41,104 bases of DNA from an uncultured Porphyromonadaceae bacterium (GTDB lineage Bacteria > Bacteroidota > Bacteroidia > Bacteroidales > Muribaculaceae): positions 1 to 41,104 of the forward strand of contig CABPYL010000029.1 of the NCBI GenBank assembly GCA_902461565.1. Reading direction: 5' to 3'. Below are positions 15,716 to 25,142 of the stretch, in pieces; positions within the stretch are counted from its first letter, which is position 1, and each line of letters begins with the position of its first letter. A program made the translations under genes and the position numbers. Below the pieces are notes generated by a model. That model did not search any database and had not been told where the DNA came from. It saw only the letters and a program-made list of their open reading frames with translations.

Positions 15716-17014
15716 TCAATATTCTATCTCCGTAACGTTAATTATTGTAGGCATGGCGCCGCTCACCGTCTTTTCGCCGTCGCCCTGATGTGTCGGTTGG
15801 ACAAAAACATTCAGTTTTCCTCTATCCTGCCATAGATTACGGTCTATGGTGGGTTCCCATGCGTCGAGGTCAGTATTACCAAGATCTGTGATTGTCCATT
15901 CGCTGTCGCCGTTTTCCAAAGTGGCAACCGATAGCTTCGATCCCCTTTCGGCATCTCGGAAAACCATCATCATGCACTTATCGCTCCAGACACATGCAGG
16001 CCGTGATATAGGTATCATCTTTGTGCCGCCACCACTGAGCGAAAAAGGCGTTGTACGTTTGCCTACCTGAGATGTGTGCCACGATTCTCCGTCGTGCCAC
16101 ACCATGTGGAACTGCGGAACCTTGCTGTCGCTGTCGCGCCAATATGTGGCTACACATGGATTTCCGTTTGCATCAGCGCTCATGGAGGTTTGGTTTATAA
16201 GTTCGGAGTTCTGCGGTATTCTTACGGCTACCTCAGCTGTGAATGCATTTATGGGCAAAGTATACTTTGTGCCGTCCGAGCGCTCCCACGTCTTGCCGCC
16301 GTCGCGCGAGCGGGCGTAGCACAGGTCGTGATTGGTTTCTACAAGCCATGTCTCGCGCCATACCCACGACAGATGTATAACACCGTTTCTATCTGTGCAA
16401 AGTTGCCAGTAAGCGTTGCGCTGACCTTCGCCGTCTACAAGAATATCGTGTACGCGATACCATTTGCGCTCGTTGGTTGAGTAGCGGTTGAGAACAAGGT
16501 TTCCGCGGCCAGAAGCACCGGAACGATAGGCGAAAAGCAAATCGCCATCCGGTAACGTATAGAAATCGGGGTAGGTAACATCGCTCTCGTCGACGCCTGT
16601 CATCGGCTCAATCTCGCCGAAAGTCAGCGAACCGGGAGCTTCGGACCTCGCATAGTGCAACGGATGACCGTGATGGTCGAAACTGAGATGTAAAAAACCG
16701 TCGCCATCAATGCCAAGCGATATCACATTGTGTGCGTCCTTTACATTTCCGCTATATTGAGTGACGCTCAGAGTCCAGTTCTTGCCTCCGATCTTCCGCT
16801 TACCAACAACAATTTTGCCATCGGGGTCATAGAAAGCTATATACTGATGTTTGCAGTCGCTGACTAACGAGCTGCCGCGAAATACTGCCGTGTTAACCGA
16901 GGTCGCGGCATAGCCGGGAGCTACGGACACCTCCCTGACCTTTATTGCCGACGCGCCGGAAAAGCAAGCCGCGATAAAAAACGATAGAATTATCCGTTTA
17001 AAGTTATACTTCAT
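15716..17014 (-). CDS. BNR-4 propeller protein, candidate polysaccharide lyase
   Basis: This secreted beta-propeller protein of 432 aa has a signal peptide at residues 1-23 (FFIAACFSGASA). The sequence has the BNR_4 pattern DAHNVISLGIDGDGFLHLSF followed by DHHGHPLHYARS (His114, His115, His117, His120), a histidine-rich strand I associate with the seven-bladed lyases of ulvan (PL24/PL25) and of rhamnosyl-glucuronate ends (PL27/PL42 type activity). Its stop overlaps the TTG candidate start of the GH43-GH35 gene, and it ends 12 bases after the GH127 gene. A lyase here would make exactly the 4,5-unsaturated glucuronate needed by the GH105 enzyme and KduI. No other lyase is seen in the locus. The fold call is fairly safe; the lyase reaction and its Rha-GlcA substrate are inference. 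A sialidase-like hydrolase is the alternative. Confidence 0.8.
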   Translation of the reverse strand: MKYNFKRIILSFFIAACFSGASAIKVREVSVAPGYAATSVNTAVFRGSSLVSDCKHQYIAFYDPDGKIVVGKRKIGGKNWTLSVTQYSGNVKDAHNVISLGIDGDGFLHLSFDHHGHPLHYARSEAPGSLTFGEIEPMTGVDESDVTYPDFYTLPDGDLLFAYRSGASGRGNLVLNRYSTNERKWYRVHDILVDGEGQRNAYWQLCTDRNGVIHLSWVWRETWLVETNHDLCYARSRDGGKTWERSDGTKYTLPINAFTAEVAVRIPQNSELINQTSMSADANGNPCVATYWRDSDSKVPQFHMVWHDGESWHTSQVGKRTTPFSLSGGGTKMIPISRPACVWSDKCMMMVFRDAERGSKLSVATLENGDSEWTITDLGNTDLDAWEPTIDRNLWQDRGKLNVFVQPTHQGDGEKTVSGAMPTIINVTEIEY

Positions 17015-17026
17015 TTCATCAGAGAA

Positions 17027-19051
17027 TTAATGTCCGAAGAATCCATTGTCGGCCTGTTTTTCCTGTTGCGGAGTCGTTACTGTCGTGGCTGCTATGTCGT
17101 AAGGCAACCAAACGGCCATGTTCCCTTCGCCACGATGAGCCCACGCATAGTAAGGAATCAGATTAAGAGTACGTCGCCTTGCCTCTAGTTCACCGCTTGC
17201 AGTATATCCGAGTGACTGTACTGGAGTAGATATACGAACAATACCGCCCAACGATTCCATATCATTCTTTACATTGAATTCCGGTTTACGGTTGAGTATG
17301 GTGGTATGGATATTGAAATCGTTATCCGGCCATTCGGCGCAATATACTATAGGACCACGTTCTACAGCTATACGACCACGGTCATCGGCCACATTCTCAT
17401 TGGCTTTTACCATACGCACCGGCATATCGAAACTAATCTCGATATTATCGCCTTTCTTCCAACGTCTGTCAATTGCGAGATAACCGTTTTCAAGGGTTCC
17501 GGACACTTCATCGCCATTCACTTTTACAGTATACCCGGGATTTTCTGAATCAACATAAGCGTACAGATTGCCTGGGACTGGAATATTCTGAACCCATCCG
17601 GGTATTCGTACGCGCACTGCCATATCGGCACTGCCTTTGTCTACACTTATCCTAACGTTGCCATCCCAAGGATAGGCAGTCTTCTGCGACAACGTCAGCT
17701 TCTTTCCTTCCACCTCCACATTGGCAGTATTGCTCATATAGAGGTTTATATATAGATCCTTGTCCTTCACTGCATAGATATATCCAGGTAACGAAGGCAT
17801 GAAGCGACAGATATTGCTCGGACAGCAGGCGCAGCCAAACCATGCCTTGCGGCTGTAATTACCGGTGGATGCAAGAGGGTTAGGATAGAAGAACGAGCCT
17901 CCGTCTATCGATACTCCGGAAATAAGTCCGTTATACAGCGTGCGCTCGAGCACATCATAATATTTTGCATCACCATGAAGCAGGAAAAGGCGATAGTTGG
18001 TGTACACGTTGCCAATGGCTGCGCATGTTTCATTATATGCCGAAGCATTGGGCAACTCGTAGTTGGCGCCGAAGGATTCTCCCTGATGACGAGCGCCGAT
18101 ACCGCCGGTTATATAGAGCTTCTTATTAACGATGTTCTCCCAAATTGAATCTATCGCACTGATGTACGCCACATCGCCGGTAATAGCAGCGACATCGGCC
18201 ATACCCGAATACATGTATGTGGCACGCACAGCATGGCCCACAGCCTCTTTCTGCTCTGCAGGACGAATGTGGCTCTGGGTGTAAGCATCTTTATGGTCTG
18301 TCGTTCCGCGCGCATCTAAAAAATATTTGGCCTGGTCGAGGTATTTGCGATCGCCCGTAACAGTGTATAACCGCACAAGCGCCATTTCGGCAATCTGATG
18401 GCCGGGCACCACACGTTTCTGTCCATCTCCGTTGCCAATGTTGCGTATCACGCAATCGGCATATTTGATGGCGATATCGAGGAAGTTGCGTTTGCCTGTG
18501 GCCTGATAATGTGCAACTGCGCCGTCAATCATGTGGCCGAGGTTATAAAATTCGTGGCTGAGCACTTCAACTGCGGACCAGCGTTCCTTTCCGGCCCATT
18601 CATGCGGATGTTGAGGATTCTGTGTGCGGGCAGTAAACAGATACCCGTCAGGCTCCTGCGCGGCTGCCATAACGGCGATTACGCTGTCTATGTAAGCCTC
18701 TATTTTCTTATCCGGTCTGATTGCAAGGCAATACGAAGCTCCTTCGATGGTTTTGTAGACATCCGTATCATCAAAAGGGAAGCCTCCTACCTTATATTCC
18801 TCACTAGGATGCGCCGCGCGGTCGAAGTTAGCGTAGCGCTCGTTTTCCTCACATTTCCGGAACGCGAGAGGAATGGTTACATTGCGGCTCGCTTCCATGC
18901 GCGGCATCCAGAAATCACCTGTAATATGTACCTCAGTAAATGACACCGGTTCTATCGGATAACCTGTTGCCGTTGTTTTTGTTTTCGCATGTGCAGGCAT
19001 TGATGCGAAAAAAGCTGCCACTGCTATTGCTACAATATCTTTGTTATTCAT
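17027..19051 (-). CDS. GH127 beta-L-arabinofuranosidase (DUF1680)
   Basis: This secreted enzyme (674 aa, signal peptide MNNKDIVAIAVAAFFASMPAHA) is of the HypBA1 type, which removes beta-L-arabinofuranose with a cysteine nucleophile held by zinc. The metal site is visible: Glu341 and Cys343 in YNETCAAIG, and Cys409-Cys410 in CACCPSN, with Cys409 as the expected nucleophile. The alpha/alpha barrel covers about residues 35-420 and is followed by two beta-sandwich regions. Related GH146 and GH137 enzymes share parts of this pattern, so the exact family number would need a profile search. Length is normal. It is 15 bases downstream of the GH51 gene and 12 bases upstream of the BNR-4 gene. It would take beta-Araf caps from arabinogalactan protein or extensin-type glycans. 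Confidence 0.93.
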   Translation of the reverse strand: MNNKDIVAIAVAAFFASMPAHAKTKTTATGYPIEPVSFTEVHITGDFWMPRMEASRNVTIPLAFRKCEENERYANFDRAAHPSEEYKVGGFPFDDTDVYKTIEGASYCLAIRPDKKIEAYIDSVIAVMAAAQEPDGYLFTARTQNPQHPHEWAGKERWSAVEVLSHEFYNLGHMIDGAVAHYQATGKRNFLDIAIKYADCVIRNIGNGDGQKRVVPGHQIAEMALVRLYTVTGDRKYLDQAKYFLDARGTTDHKDAYTQSHIRPAEQKEAVGHAVRATYMYSGMADVAAITGDVAYISAIDSIWENIVNKKLYITGGIGARHQGESFGANYELPNASAYNETCAAIGNVYTNYRLFLLHGDAKYYDVLERTLYNGLISGVSIDGGSFFYPNPLASTGNYSRKAWFGCACCPSNICRFMPSLPGYIYAVKDKDLYINLYMSNTANVEVEGKKLTLSQKTAYPWDGNVRISVDKGSADMAVRVRIPGWVQNIPVPGNLYAYVDSENPGYTVKVNGDEVSGTLENGYLAIDRRWKKGDNIEISFDMPVRMVKANENVADDRGRIAVERGPIVYCAEWPDNDFNIHTTILNRKPEFNVKNDMESLGGIVRISTPVQSLGYTASGELEARRRTLNLIPYYAWAHRGEGNMAVWLPYDIAATTVTTPQQEKQADNGFFGH

Positions 19052-19066
19052 GATCTTTGCTCTTTG

Positions 19067-21034
19067 TCAGTTTGTGAATCGGTAAACAGAAAACGAACGA
19101 GCCGGAAGTGTATCCGTCCAGCCGCGGGTGGTATCTATCTGCGAAGTTGTGGATTCTGGTACGACCGCATAGGGATTGTCCAAGGTATTCTCAGCATCAT
19201 CGGGCGCGGTCATTCGCGTGGTAGTCAGCTTACTGAAATTGCGTCCCTTTTTAAGCCCGCGGATATCGAGTGAGAAAGGCTGTTCGGCAAGCCCGGTGTT
19301 GACCACTTTCACAACTATATCATTACCATCTATAACAGCAGATGCAAAAAGTCCGTTCTGACCGTCAAGTCCTGCGATTGGCTGCCCGTCCATAGTCAAC
19401 GGCAACACACGTTCGCCGCGATTGAGGCCGTAGAGTTGCTGCACATAGTAGCTTGCAGTTTTTACAGAGCGTGTGTTATCGAACCAAATCATATCCGGGC
19501 GCCACTGCCAACCATCGACATGAGCGAAAAGCGGAGCATAAGTTGCCATTTCAACAACATCGGCATTACGCTCCAGACCAGTCATGAAAGCGGCCTCGAG
19601 AAGCGATGTATAAAAGTGGTTCCATTTTTTGCCCTTGCCGTGGCAGGCATACTCGCCTGCGAAAACCTTGGGACCCTTGCGCGGATATTTGTCGTATCGT
19701 GTGCCTTGCGACAGGAACCAGTCCTCGTTGCGATAGAAATGCTCGTCCACAAGGTCAACATCGAGACGGTGCATTTCGGGCCAGAGATAATCGAACTTAT
19801 CGCCTTCGGAATCGGGACCGGACGAACCGATTATCTTGATTTCGGGGTGCTTTTCGCGAAGCGCCTTTACAAACGGAGCCAAGCGCTCCACATATTCCGG
19901 GCCCCATTGCTCATTGCCGATTGCCATTACCTTGAGATTGAAAGGCTCGGAATGCCCCATATCGGCGCGCAAAGCGCCCCATTCGGTATCTGTGGCTCCG
20001 TTAGCGAACTCGATAAGGTCAAGCGCATCATCTATGTAAGGCTGCAAGGAATCCACGGGGACATGCGCCCCGATGTCGCTGTTCTGGTACTGGCACACAA
20101 GGCCGACGTTGAGCACAGGCAGCGGTTCAGCACCGATGTCTTCGGCGAGCTGGAAATATTCATAAAATCCGAGACCGCCCGACTGATAGTAATCCGGGAA
20201 AAAGCGATGCGGGAATGTGTACAACCATCGATTGAGGTTTGTTGGACGGTTTTCTACCGGGCCGACAGTATTCTTCCACTGATATCTGTCGGGAATATCT
20301 GTACCTTCCACAATACAGCCGCCAGGAAAACGAAACACGCCGGGGTGAAGGTCGCAAAGCGCCTGAGCCAAATCTGTACGCAAACCATTCTCGCGTCCTT
20401 TCCATGTGTTTGTGGGGAACATGGACACATGCTCGACATCGACAAAATGTTTGTCGGGATGAACGAGGAACAGACGTAGCACACCTTTGTCCGCACCGGT
20501 TGTCGGGCGAAGCTGCGCGGTATATTTCTTCCAATCTTTTGAATCAACATCAATCACAGAAGAAGCCATGACTTGCGATTCGCCCGGCGAGGCCGGGTCG
20601 CAGAGCTCCACGCGTATCTTGCCTGCTCCTTCGGGAGCTCGCATGTAGGCCGAGAAGTTGTAGAGTGAATCTTTTTGGAAAGTAACGCCAAAAAAGCCCT
20701 CGTTTTCAATGCCGGTATATTTTTCCCTGTGGCCCGACGGAAACAGCCGAGCAAAATGCGGATTGTTTTCAAACGGACCGCCGTTGTCCAACACATCTAC
20801 GTTGCCAAAAGCTGTCCATCCGAGAAGCGACTGCGGGAATTCAAAAGAGCGGTTCTTCACCATCTCAGCATATAGTCCGCCGTCGGCGCCATAGTTGATG
20901 TCTTCGAAGAAAATGCCGTACATCGTCGGCGAGATGGATGCACCCGGCTTGTCGGCACGAAGTACCGCCACATTCTGCGTATAGCAAAGAAATGCACCGG
21001 CCAAGACACCCGTCAATATCAGAATCCTTTTCAT
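19067..21034 (-). CDS. GH51 alpha-L-arabinofuranosidase
   Basis: This secreted enzyme (655 aa) has a signal peptide MKRILILTGVLAGAFLCYTQN. The N-terminal GH51 strand is SPTMYGIFFEDINYGADGGL (residues 35-54), with a CBM4-like insert at about 70-205 and the catalytic barrel after TWKGRENGLR. The acid/base is Glu375 in AIGNEQWG and the nucleophile Glu461 in FAGEYACH. A C-terminal sandwich ends SFSVYRFTN. It removes terminal alpha-L-Araf, probably in the periplasm. It is a paralogue of the enzyme at 2337-4811 but lacks that protein's extra N-terminal segment. It starts 7 bases after the double GH43 gene. Confidence 0.95.
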   Translation of the reverse strand: MKRILILTGVLAGAFLCYTQNVAVLRADKPGASISPTMYGIFFEDINYGADGGLYAEMVKNRSFEFPQSLLGWTAFGNVDVLDNGGPFENNPHFARLFPSGHREKYTGIENEGFFGVTFQKDSLYNFSAYMRAPEGAGKIRVELCDPASPGESQVMASSVIDVDSKDWKKYTAQLRPTTGADKGVLRLFLVHPDKHFVDVEHVSMFPTNTWKGRENGLRTDLAQALCDLHPGVFRFPGGCIVEGTDIPDRYQWKNTVGPVENRPTNLNRWLYTFPHRFFPDYYQSGGLGFYEYFQLAEDIGAEPLPVLNVGLVCQYQNSDIGAHVPVDSLQPYIDDALDLIEFANGATDTEWGALRADMGHSEPFNLKVMAIGNEQWGPEYVERLAPFVKALREKHPEIKIIGSSGPDSEGDKFDYLWPEMHRLDVDLVDEHFYRNEDWFLSQGTRYDKYPRKGPKVFAGEYACHGKGKKWNHFYTSLLEAAFMTGLERNADVVEMATYAPLFAHVDGWQWRPDMIWFDNTRSVKTASYYVQQLYGLNRGERVLPLTMDGQPIAGLDGQNGLFASAVIDGNDIVVKVVNTGLAEQPFSLDIRGLKKGRNFSKLTTTRMTAPDDAENTLDNPYAVVPESTTSQIDTTRGWTDTLPARSFSVYRFTN

Positions 21035-21041
21035 AGTAATA

Positions 21042-22937
21042 TCAGTTTGGAGTTACTGTTATTATGGTTCCATCGTGGTTGAACTGCATACGGTCTATGC
21101 ACACTTCGCGGTGTATGCCCGGTCGGTCGTCTCGGTATGCAGGATTTATGCGATGATATACCACAATCCAGCTGTCAGTACCGGGTATCTGAAGTACCGA
21201 ATTATGTGCCGTGCCGATTTTGTCGTCCTTCTGCGAGAGAACGACGGGCGACGCGGCCACTTCAAACGGACCGAGAGGCGACGCAGCTGTGCCGTAGGCG
21301 AGATGATAGTTGGCGGAACCGGTATCGTCCACCGACCACATGAAATAATATTTGCCGTTGCGGTAGAACACATACGGCGCCTCGCGGTATTGATAATCCT
21401 GAAGCGTCCCGCCTTCGGGCGTCATCACGGTAACGGTCTGCGGTTTGATTGAAACCATATCATCATTGAGTTCAGCACCGGCCATATACCCGTTACCCCA
21501 ATAGAGATAATATTTGCCGCTTACGGGGTCGCGGAAAACATCCACATCTATCTGCTGGCCACTGCCGACGGGCGATTCGGCGATAATGGGTTGGTCAAGA
21601 GCCTTGAAAGGTCCAGTGGGGCTGTCGGCTGCCGCTACACCTATTTTCTTACCGCCACCGGCGACAGGATTGGCACTGAAATAGAAATAATACTTATACT
21701 TGCCATCGGCTTCCTTTTTCTCGATAATAGCCGGAGCCCATGCGTTGCCGTCGGCCCAAGGCACCTGGTTTGTAGAAACATCCAGATTCACACCACGGTA
21801 TGTCCAGTCGCGCAGATTCGGCGAGGAATAACAGGTGAAGTATGTGCCACCCCAACCGGGAAAGCCGTCGGTGGTGGAATATATATAATACTCGCCGGTG
21901 TTTTCAGAGCACATTATCTCCGGATCGGCATGAAATTCAGGAAGAACGGGATTTTCAAGTCCTTTGATGTACGACGGGAAAGCATTCCGGAGGCGGTTGT
22001 ATTCGTCGTCCGTAATCTGGATAACGGTGCCGTGGCGAGGATGGAAATCCATGCTGACAGCATCGTCCACAACCTTGAAATTCTCCAAATCGGAGGATTC
22101 GGTGAACTGGTATTTGCCGTCCATATATACGTCGTACATCAGGATGTATTTATCCGAGCCTATCAGCCTGAAAGTGCCGGCGCCCTCCACGGCCTTGTCG
22201 GTCTGCTGCTTGTAGTCGGGTGATTCGGTCCACTTGCCGGAGGTGAGCTTGCGCGTAGTGGCCTTGCGTATGCCGTTGCCGTGGCCCTCGGTTTTATAAA
22301 ACAAGTGATATACGCCATCCTTATAGACAAGATCTCCGTCTATACACGATTTTTTGTCCTTTGGGATGAACAGAGGCTTGGGCTTTCCAACAAAATCGGT
22401 AAAATCGTCGTTGGCGTAGGCGTAGTATATGATATCGGGACCGTCGCCATGCTGCATGGACCAGTAAACCATGTATTTGCCGGCGTCGTGGTCGTAAATT
22501 GTCTGCGGCGCCCACACTCGTTTGAGGTTTTCGTTGCCTTTGTATCGTTTCTGAATGTTTATTACCGAAGCGGTCCAGTTAACCAGGTCGTCGGATTTGA
22601 GCAAGGTGAGGCCACGGTTGGAATCCCAACCCTTGCAGCTTGTCATGTCGGTAACGACCATATAGAAATGCTTGCCGTCCTCGGTGCGGAGGATGTGCGG
22701 GTCGCGCACGCCGCCGGTCTCGCTGATGAGACGCGAATCAATTACGGGGCAATTGTCGTTGAGGGCGGTATAGTTGAGCCCGTCGCGGCTGACGGCATAT
22801 TTAATGGCCTCGTCGCGGACGTCGTTACCCGTGAAATAGACAAACAGATAAGCGCTCGTTTCGTCGGCAGCAGGAGCCGCTGCGACATTCACAGCGGCCA
22901 ATGCGGCGATTATTCCGGCGAGCAGACAGTTTTTCAT
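21042..22937 (-). CDS. Tandem GH43-type glycosidase
   Basis: This secreted protein (631 aa, signal peptide about residues 1-24) consists of two five-bladed propellers. The first, about residues 27-310, has GGVRDPHILR (Asp79, the GH43 base position), WAPQTIYD and CIDGDLVYKDGVYHLFY. The second, about 325-631, has FHADPEI (Asp338), WADGNAWAPAIIEK, the IDVDVFRD strand and YREAPYVFYRNGKYY (Glu519, acid position). The second domain looks fully catalytic. The first also keeps most of the expected acids, so both may be active. Arabinofuranosidase, arabinanase and galactosidase are possible activities; I cannot assign the subfamilies. It opens a block preceded by a good minus-strand -7 promoter box (22972-22979). 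Confidence 0.9.
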   Translation of the reverse strand: MKNCLLAGIIAALAAVNVAAAPAADETSAYLFVYFTGNDVRDEAIKYAVSRDGLNYTALNDNCPVIDSRLISETGGVRDPHILRTEDGKHFYMVVTDMTSCKGWDSNRGLTLLKSDDLVNWTASVINIQKRYKGNENLKRVWAPQTIYDHDAGKYMVYWSMQHGDGPDIIYYAYANDDFTDFVGKPKPLFIPKDKKSCIDGDLVYKDGVYHLFYKTEGHGNGIRKATTRKLTSGKWTESPDYKQQTDKAVEGAGTFRLIGSDKYILMYDVYMDGKYQFTESSDLENFKVVDDAVSMDFHPRHGTVIQITDDEYNRLRNAFPSYIKGLENPVLPEFHADPEIMCSENTGEYYIYSTTDGFPGWGGTYFTCYSSPNLRDWTYRGVNLDVSTNQVPWADGNAWAPAIIEKKEADGKYKYYFYFSANPVAGGGKKIGVAAADSPTGPFKALDQPIIAESPVGSGQQIDVDVFRDPVSGKYYLYWGNGYMAGAELNDDMVSIKPQTVTVMTPEGGTLQDYQYREAPYVFYRNGKYYFMWSVDDTGSANYHLAYGTAASPLGPFEVAASPVVLSQKDDKIGTAHNSVLQIPGTDSWIVVYHRINPAYRDDRPGIHREVCIDRMQFNHDGTIITVTPN

Positions 22938-22971
22938 AATTGGTATTATATCTTGAATTGGTTTATTTTTG

Positions 22972-22979
22972 CAAATATA
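22972..22979 (-). promoter_or_regulatory. Candidate internal promoter, -7 box TATATTTG
   Basis: On the minus strand TATATTTG matches the Bacteroides -7 consensus TAnnTTTG exactly, 35 bases before the ATG of the double GH43 gene. The expected -33 TTTG is not clear at the right distance. It could allow expression of the downstream enzymes independent of the susCD promoter. Confidence 0.35.
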
Positions 22980-22991
22980 AGTATTTTCGGA

Positions 22992-24983
22992 CTAAATCAG
23001 CACCTTCACACCGCTGACAATGTAAACTCCCTGCGGGAGACCATCGACGGTGCCCTCCTGCCCTGCCTCCAATGCGATACGGCGCACTACCCTGCCATCG
23101 GCTGCGACAACATCGCACTCGCGGCGCGCAGGCGAAGTGATGCAGAGGACACCGTCGCGCACGGCAACACGCAACTGTGCGGCGGCGGGGGCTTTTGCTC
23201 CGGCTGTAACATCGCAGCTTACCACGCGCGACCAGCAGGATTCATCGCCTTTATATGAACGGGCCTTGACGCGGAAAGAATAGCGGCCGTTGACATCATA
23301 ATATATGACAATTTTATGACTCTTACCTACCTGATAATCCACATCACGTTCCAACACGCGGTAGGTTTCCCAAGGACCGTTGTCGATTCGGCGCTCCACG
23401 GTATAATTCACGCCTGTCTCGCCGTTATGGTCATAGAACGAAAGAGTGCAATAGTTGGTGTATGATTTGAGCTGCGGGAACGGCGGGGCGATATGCCAAG
23501 TGTGGATATATTCGGTATCGCGGTTGAAACCGGGGCGCGAGCGGAACGAAGCGAACACCTTACCTGCCGGAGTGAGCTTGCCGGCAAGCTCGACAGCGCG
23601 TGCGTCCTGCACCCAGTTATAGAACGAATGACGCTCCAGCCACTCGCAATCGTCGAAAGCCTGAAGCATAGCGCCGAGCCACTTCACCTGCACCTCCGAG
23701 TTGGCTGGGGTGTGAGGACGGTCGACAGTAGTCTGCTTGCCGTTTTCGTCCAGAATCACTTTAAAATCTGCATCCAGACGGGTGCCTTTTGAATCTGGCC
23801 AGTATTCGTTGGTCCAGTTGGCGCCGTTGTTCCATTCAGTAATCCACATAGGACGGCCGCCGTACACATCACGGCACAATCGCGAGATGTTGCCTGTGAG
23901 CCACCCGGAATCCTGATTGTTCCAGTACATGTGCGTGGCCACAAAATCCACGCGGTAGTTGAGCGAATCGGCTGTAGCGAGGAACCGTTTGAGCCAATCC
24001 TTTTCAATTGCATCGGGAGCGGGAGAACCCACACGCAGCCCGGAGTGCATGAAATCGTTCCAGTTCAGTATAGCATAATCGGGACTAAGGTCGCTTTGAT
24101 CGGCATGATCCGGTTCGTTATAGCCGAGCAAATCAGCTGTATTTACGCGCGAATCTATCTTGTCCCAGCCGTCCCACCACATATTATGACGCATGGGAAC
24201 AAATTCGTAGTCGGGAGCGCTTTCGTCGGAGGCTCCCCAAGAATAATACCACGACGACCGGGTAAGTGCCACCTCGTCGAGGCCGCAGATACCACGCTTG
24301 CCTATGCGGTCTGCCCGAGACACACGGATGAACGATGCAAACTCAAGACCTTCGGGCATTGACTCAACCACAATATCACTGTCGGTGGCGGTGAACACAC
24401 GGGAATATCCGGTGCCATTGTCGTTGTTTGCGAAGGTAGCGCGGAAACCGCGTTTCAGCCTGAAAGAACGTATATTGTTATTAAAATCGCCAAGAAGTAT
24501 CTGCGGCAGATGCGAGTCCCGCGGTGCAAGTTTTCTTCCGCGGTAGTATATGTCGCGCGCGATGTGCATGGTGTCGCCAGTACACTTTTCACCATTGTAC
24601 ACGATCAACGGCAGGAGCCAACCTTCGGGTATCACCTCGCAACCGTTTCCGTATATAGACAATCTATCTTTTGTCTCATCGAAAGCTCTGTCGCCGATAA
24701 AAATGCTTCCGAGGTACCTGTCGCGAACCTCCGTGCAGGTAAGGCCTTCGAAAATAACAGTTGAAGCATCCCCTTCGAGCACTATTCTACCGCCGTCAAA
24801 AGGTTCGGTACCTGTCAGACGCAGCACACCGCTGCCACGCACGGTAGCATTGCGCGCACCCAGACATTCTACCTCCACTTCGCCCGATTCAAAAAACAAA
24901 TCTCCGGTCTCGCCGGCATATACAGACATCACCCATGCCATAAACACGGAAAATGCAAAAATATATTTGAGAGGTCTGCGCAT
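22992..24983 (-). CDS. GH128-like (Asl1-type) glycosidase with C-terminal domains
   Basis: This secreted protein (663 aa) has a signal peptide at about residues 1-23. Residues of about 25-230 are beta-rich with no clear family. Residues of about 240-480 carry the Asl1-like (Glyco_hydro_cc, GH128) pattern: WYYSWG, FVPMRHNMWWDG, LLGYNEPDHADQS with acid/base Glu290, THMYWNN, and ITEWNNGANW with nucleophile Glu383. A fibronectin-like region lies at about 500-600. The last ~50 residues (DVVAADGRVVRRIAL...PQGVYIVSGVK) form a short C-terminal domain related to those of the GH16 and carbohydrate-binding proteins nearby. GH128 enzymes act on beta-1,3-glucans, so its place among galactan-type enzymes is a puzzle; a beta-1,3-galactan activity would fit better. 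It is separated from the GH16 gene by 159 bases with a hairpin. Confidence 0.87.
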   Translation of the reverse strand: MRRPLKYIFAFSVFMAWVMSVYAGETGDLFFESGEVEVECLGARNATVRGSGVLRLTGTEPFDGGRIVLEGDASTVIFEGLTCTEVRDRYLGSIFIGDRAFDETKDRLSIYGNGCEVIPEGWLLPLIVYNGEKCTGDTMHIARDIYYRGRKLAPRDSHLPQILLGDFNNNIRSFRLKRGFRATFANNDNGTGYSRVFTATDSDIVVESMPEGLEFASFIRVSRADRIGKRGICGLDEVALTRSSWYYSWGASDESAPDYEFVPMRHNMWWDGWDKIDSRVNTADLLGYNEPDHADQSDLSPDYAILNWNDFMHSGLRVGSPAPDAIEKDWLKRFLATADSLNYRVDFVATHMYWNNQDSGWLTGNISRLCRDVYGGRPMWITEWNNGANWTNEYWPDSKGTRLDADFKVILDENGKQTTVDRPHTPANSEVQVKWLGAMLQAFDDCEWLERHSFYNWVQDARAVELAGKLTPAGKVFASFRSRPGFNRDTEYIHTWHIAPPFPQLKSYTNYCTLSFYDHNGETGVNYTVERRIDNGPWETYRVLERDVDYQVGKSHKIVIYYDVNGRYSFRVKARSYKGDESCWSRVVSCDVTAGAKAPAAAQLRVAVRDGVLCITSPARRECDVVAADGRVVRRIALEAGQEGTVDGLPQGVYIVSGVKVLI

Positions 24984-25010
24984 ATTGTCGTTAATTTAGA
25001 CACTGTCCCC

Positions 25011-25038
25011 CTCCGGGCGCATTTACGCCACGAAGGAG
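25011..25038 (-). other. Intergenic hairpin between the GH16 and GH128 genes
   Basis: GGCG (25016-25019) pairs with CGCC (25026-25029), and outer CTCC (25011-25014) with GGAG (25035-25038). There is no T-run after it on the minus strand, so it is more likely an mRNA stability or processing element than a terminator. The rest of the 159-base gap is AT-rich with no clear gene. Confidence 0.4.
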
Positions 25039-25142
25039 AGCAGCGGCTAACCTAAAACATCTCCAATAAAACCATTTATTTATCCAACCGTAGAAAACTA
25101 CTTCTATAACCTGATTATTAATTCGGTCTTGCGGCGATGGGC

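Noticed and set aside
19436..20479. Long + strand open frame of 347 codons
   Set aside because: It is antisense to the GH51 gene; no family motif and no separate promoter or spacing evidence.
22281..23258. Long + strand open frame of 325 codons spanning two genes
   Set aside because: It overlaps two well-supported minus-strand genes and has no motif.
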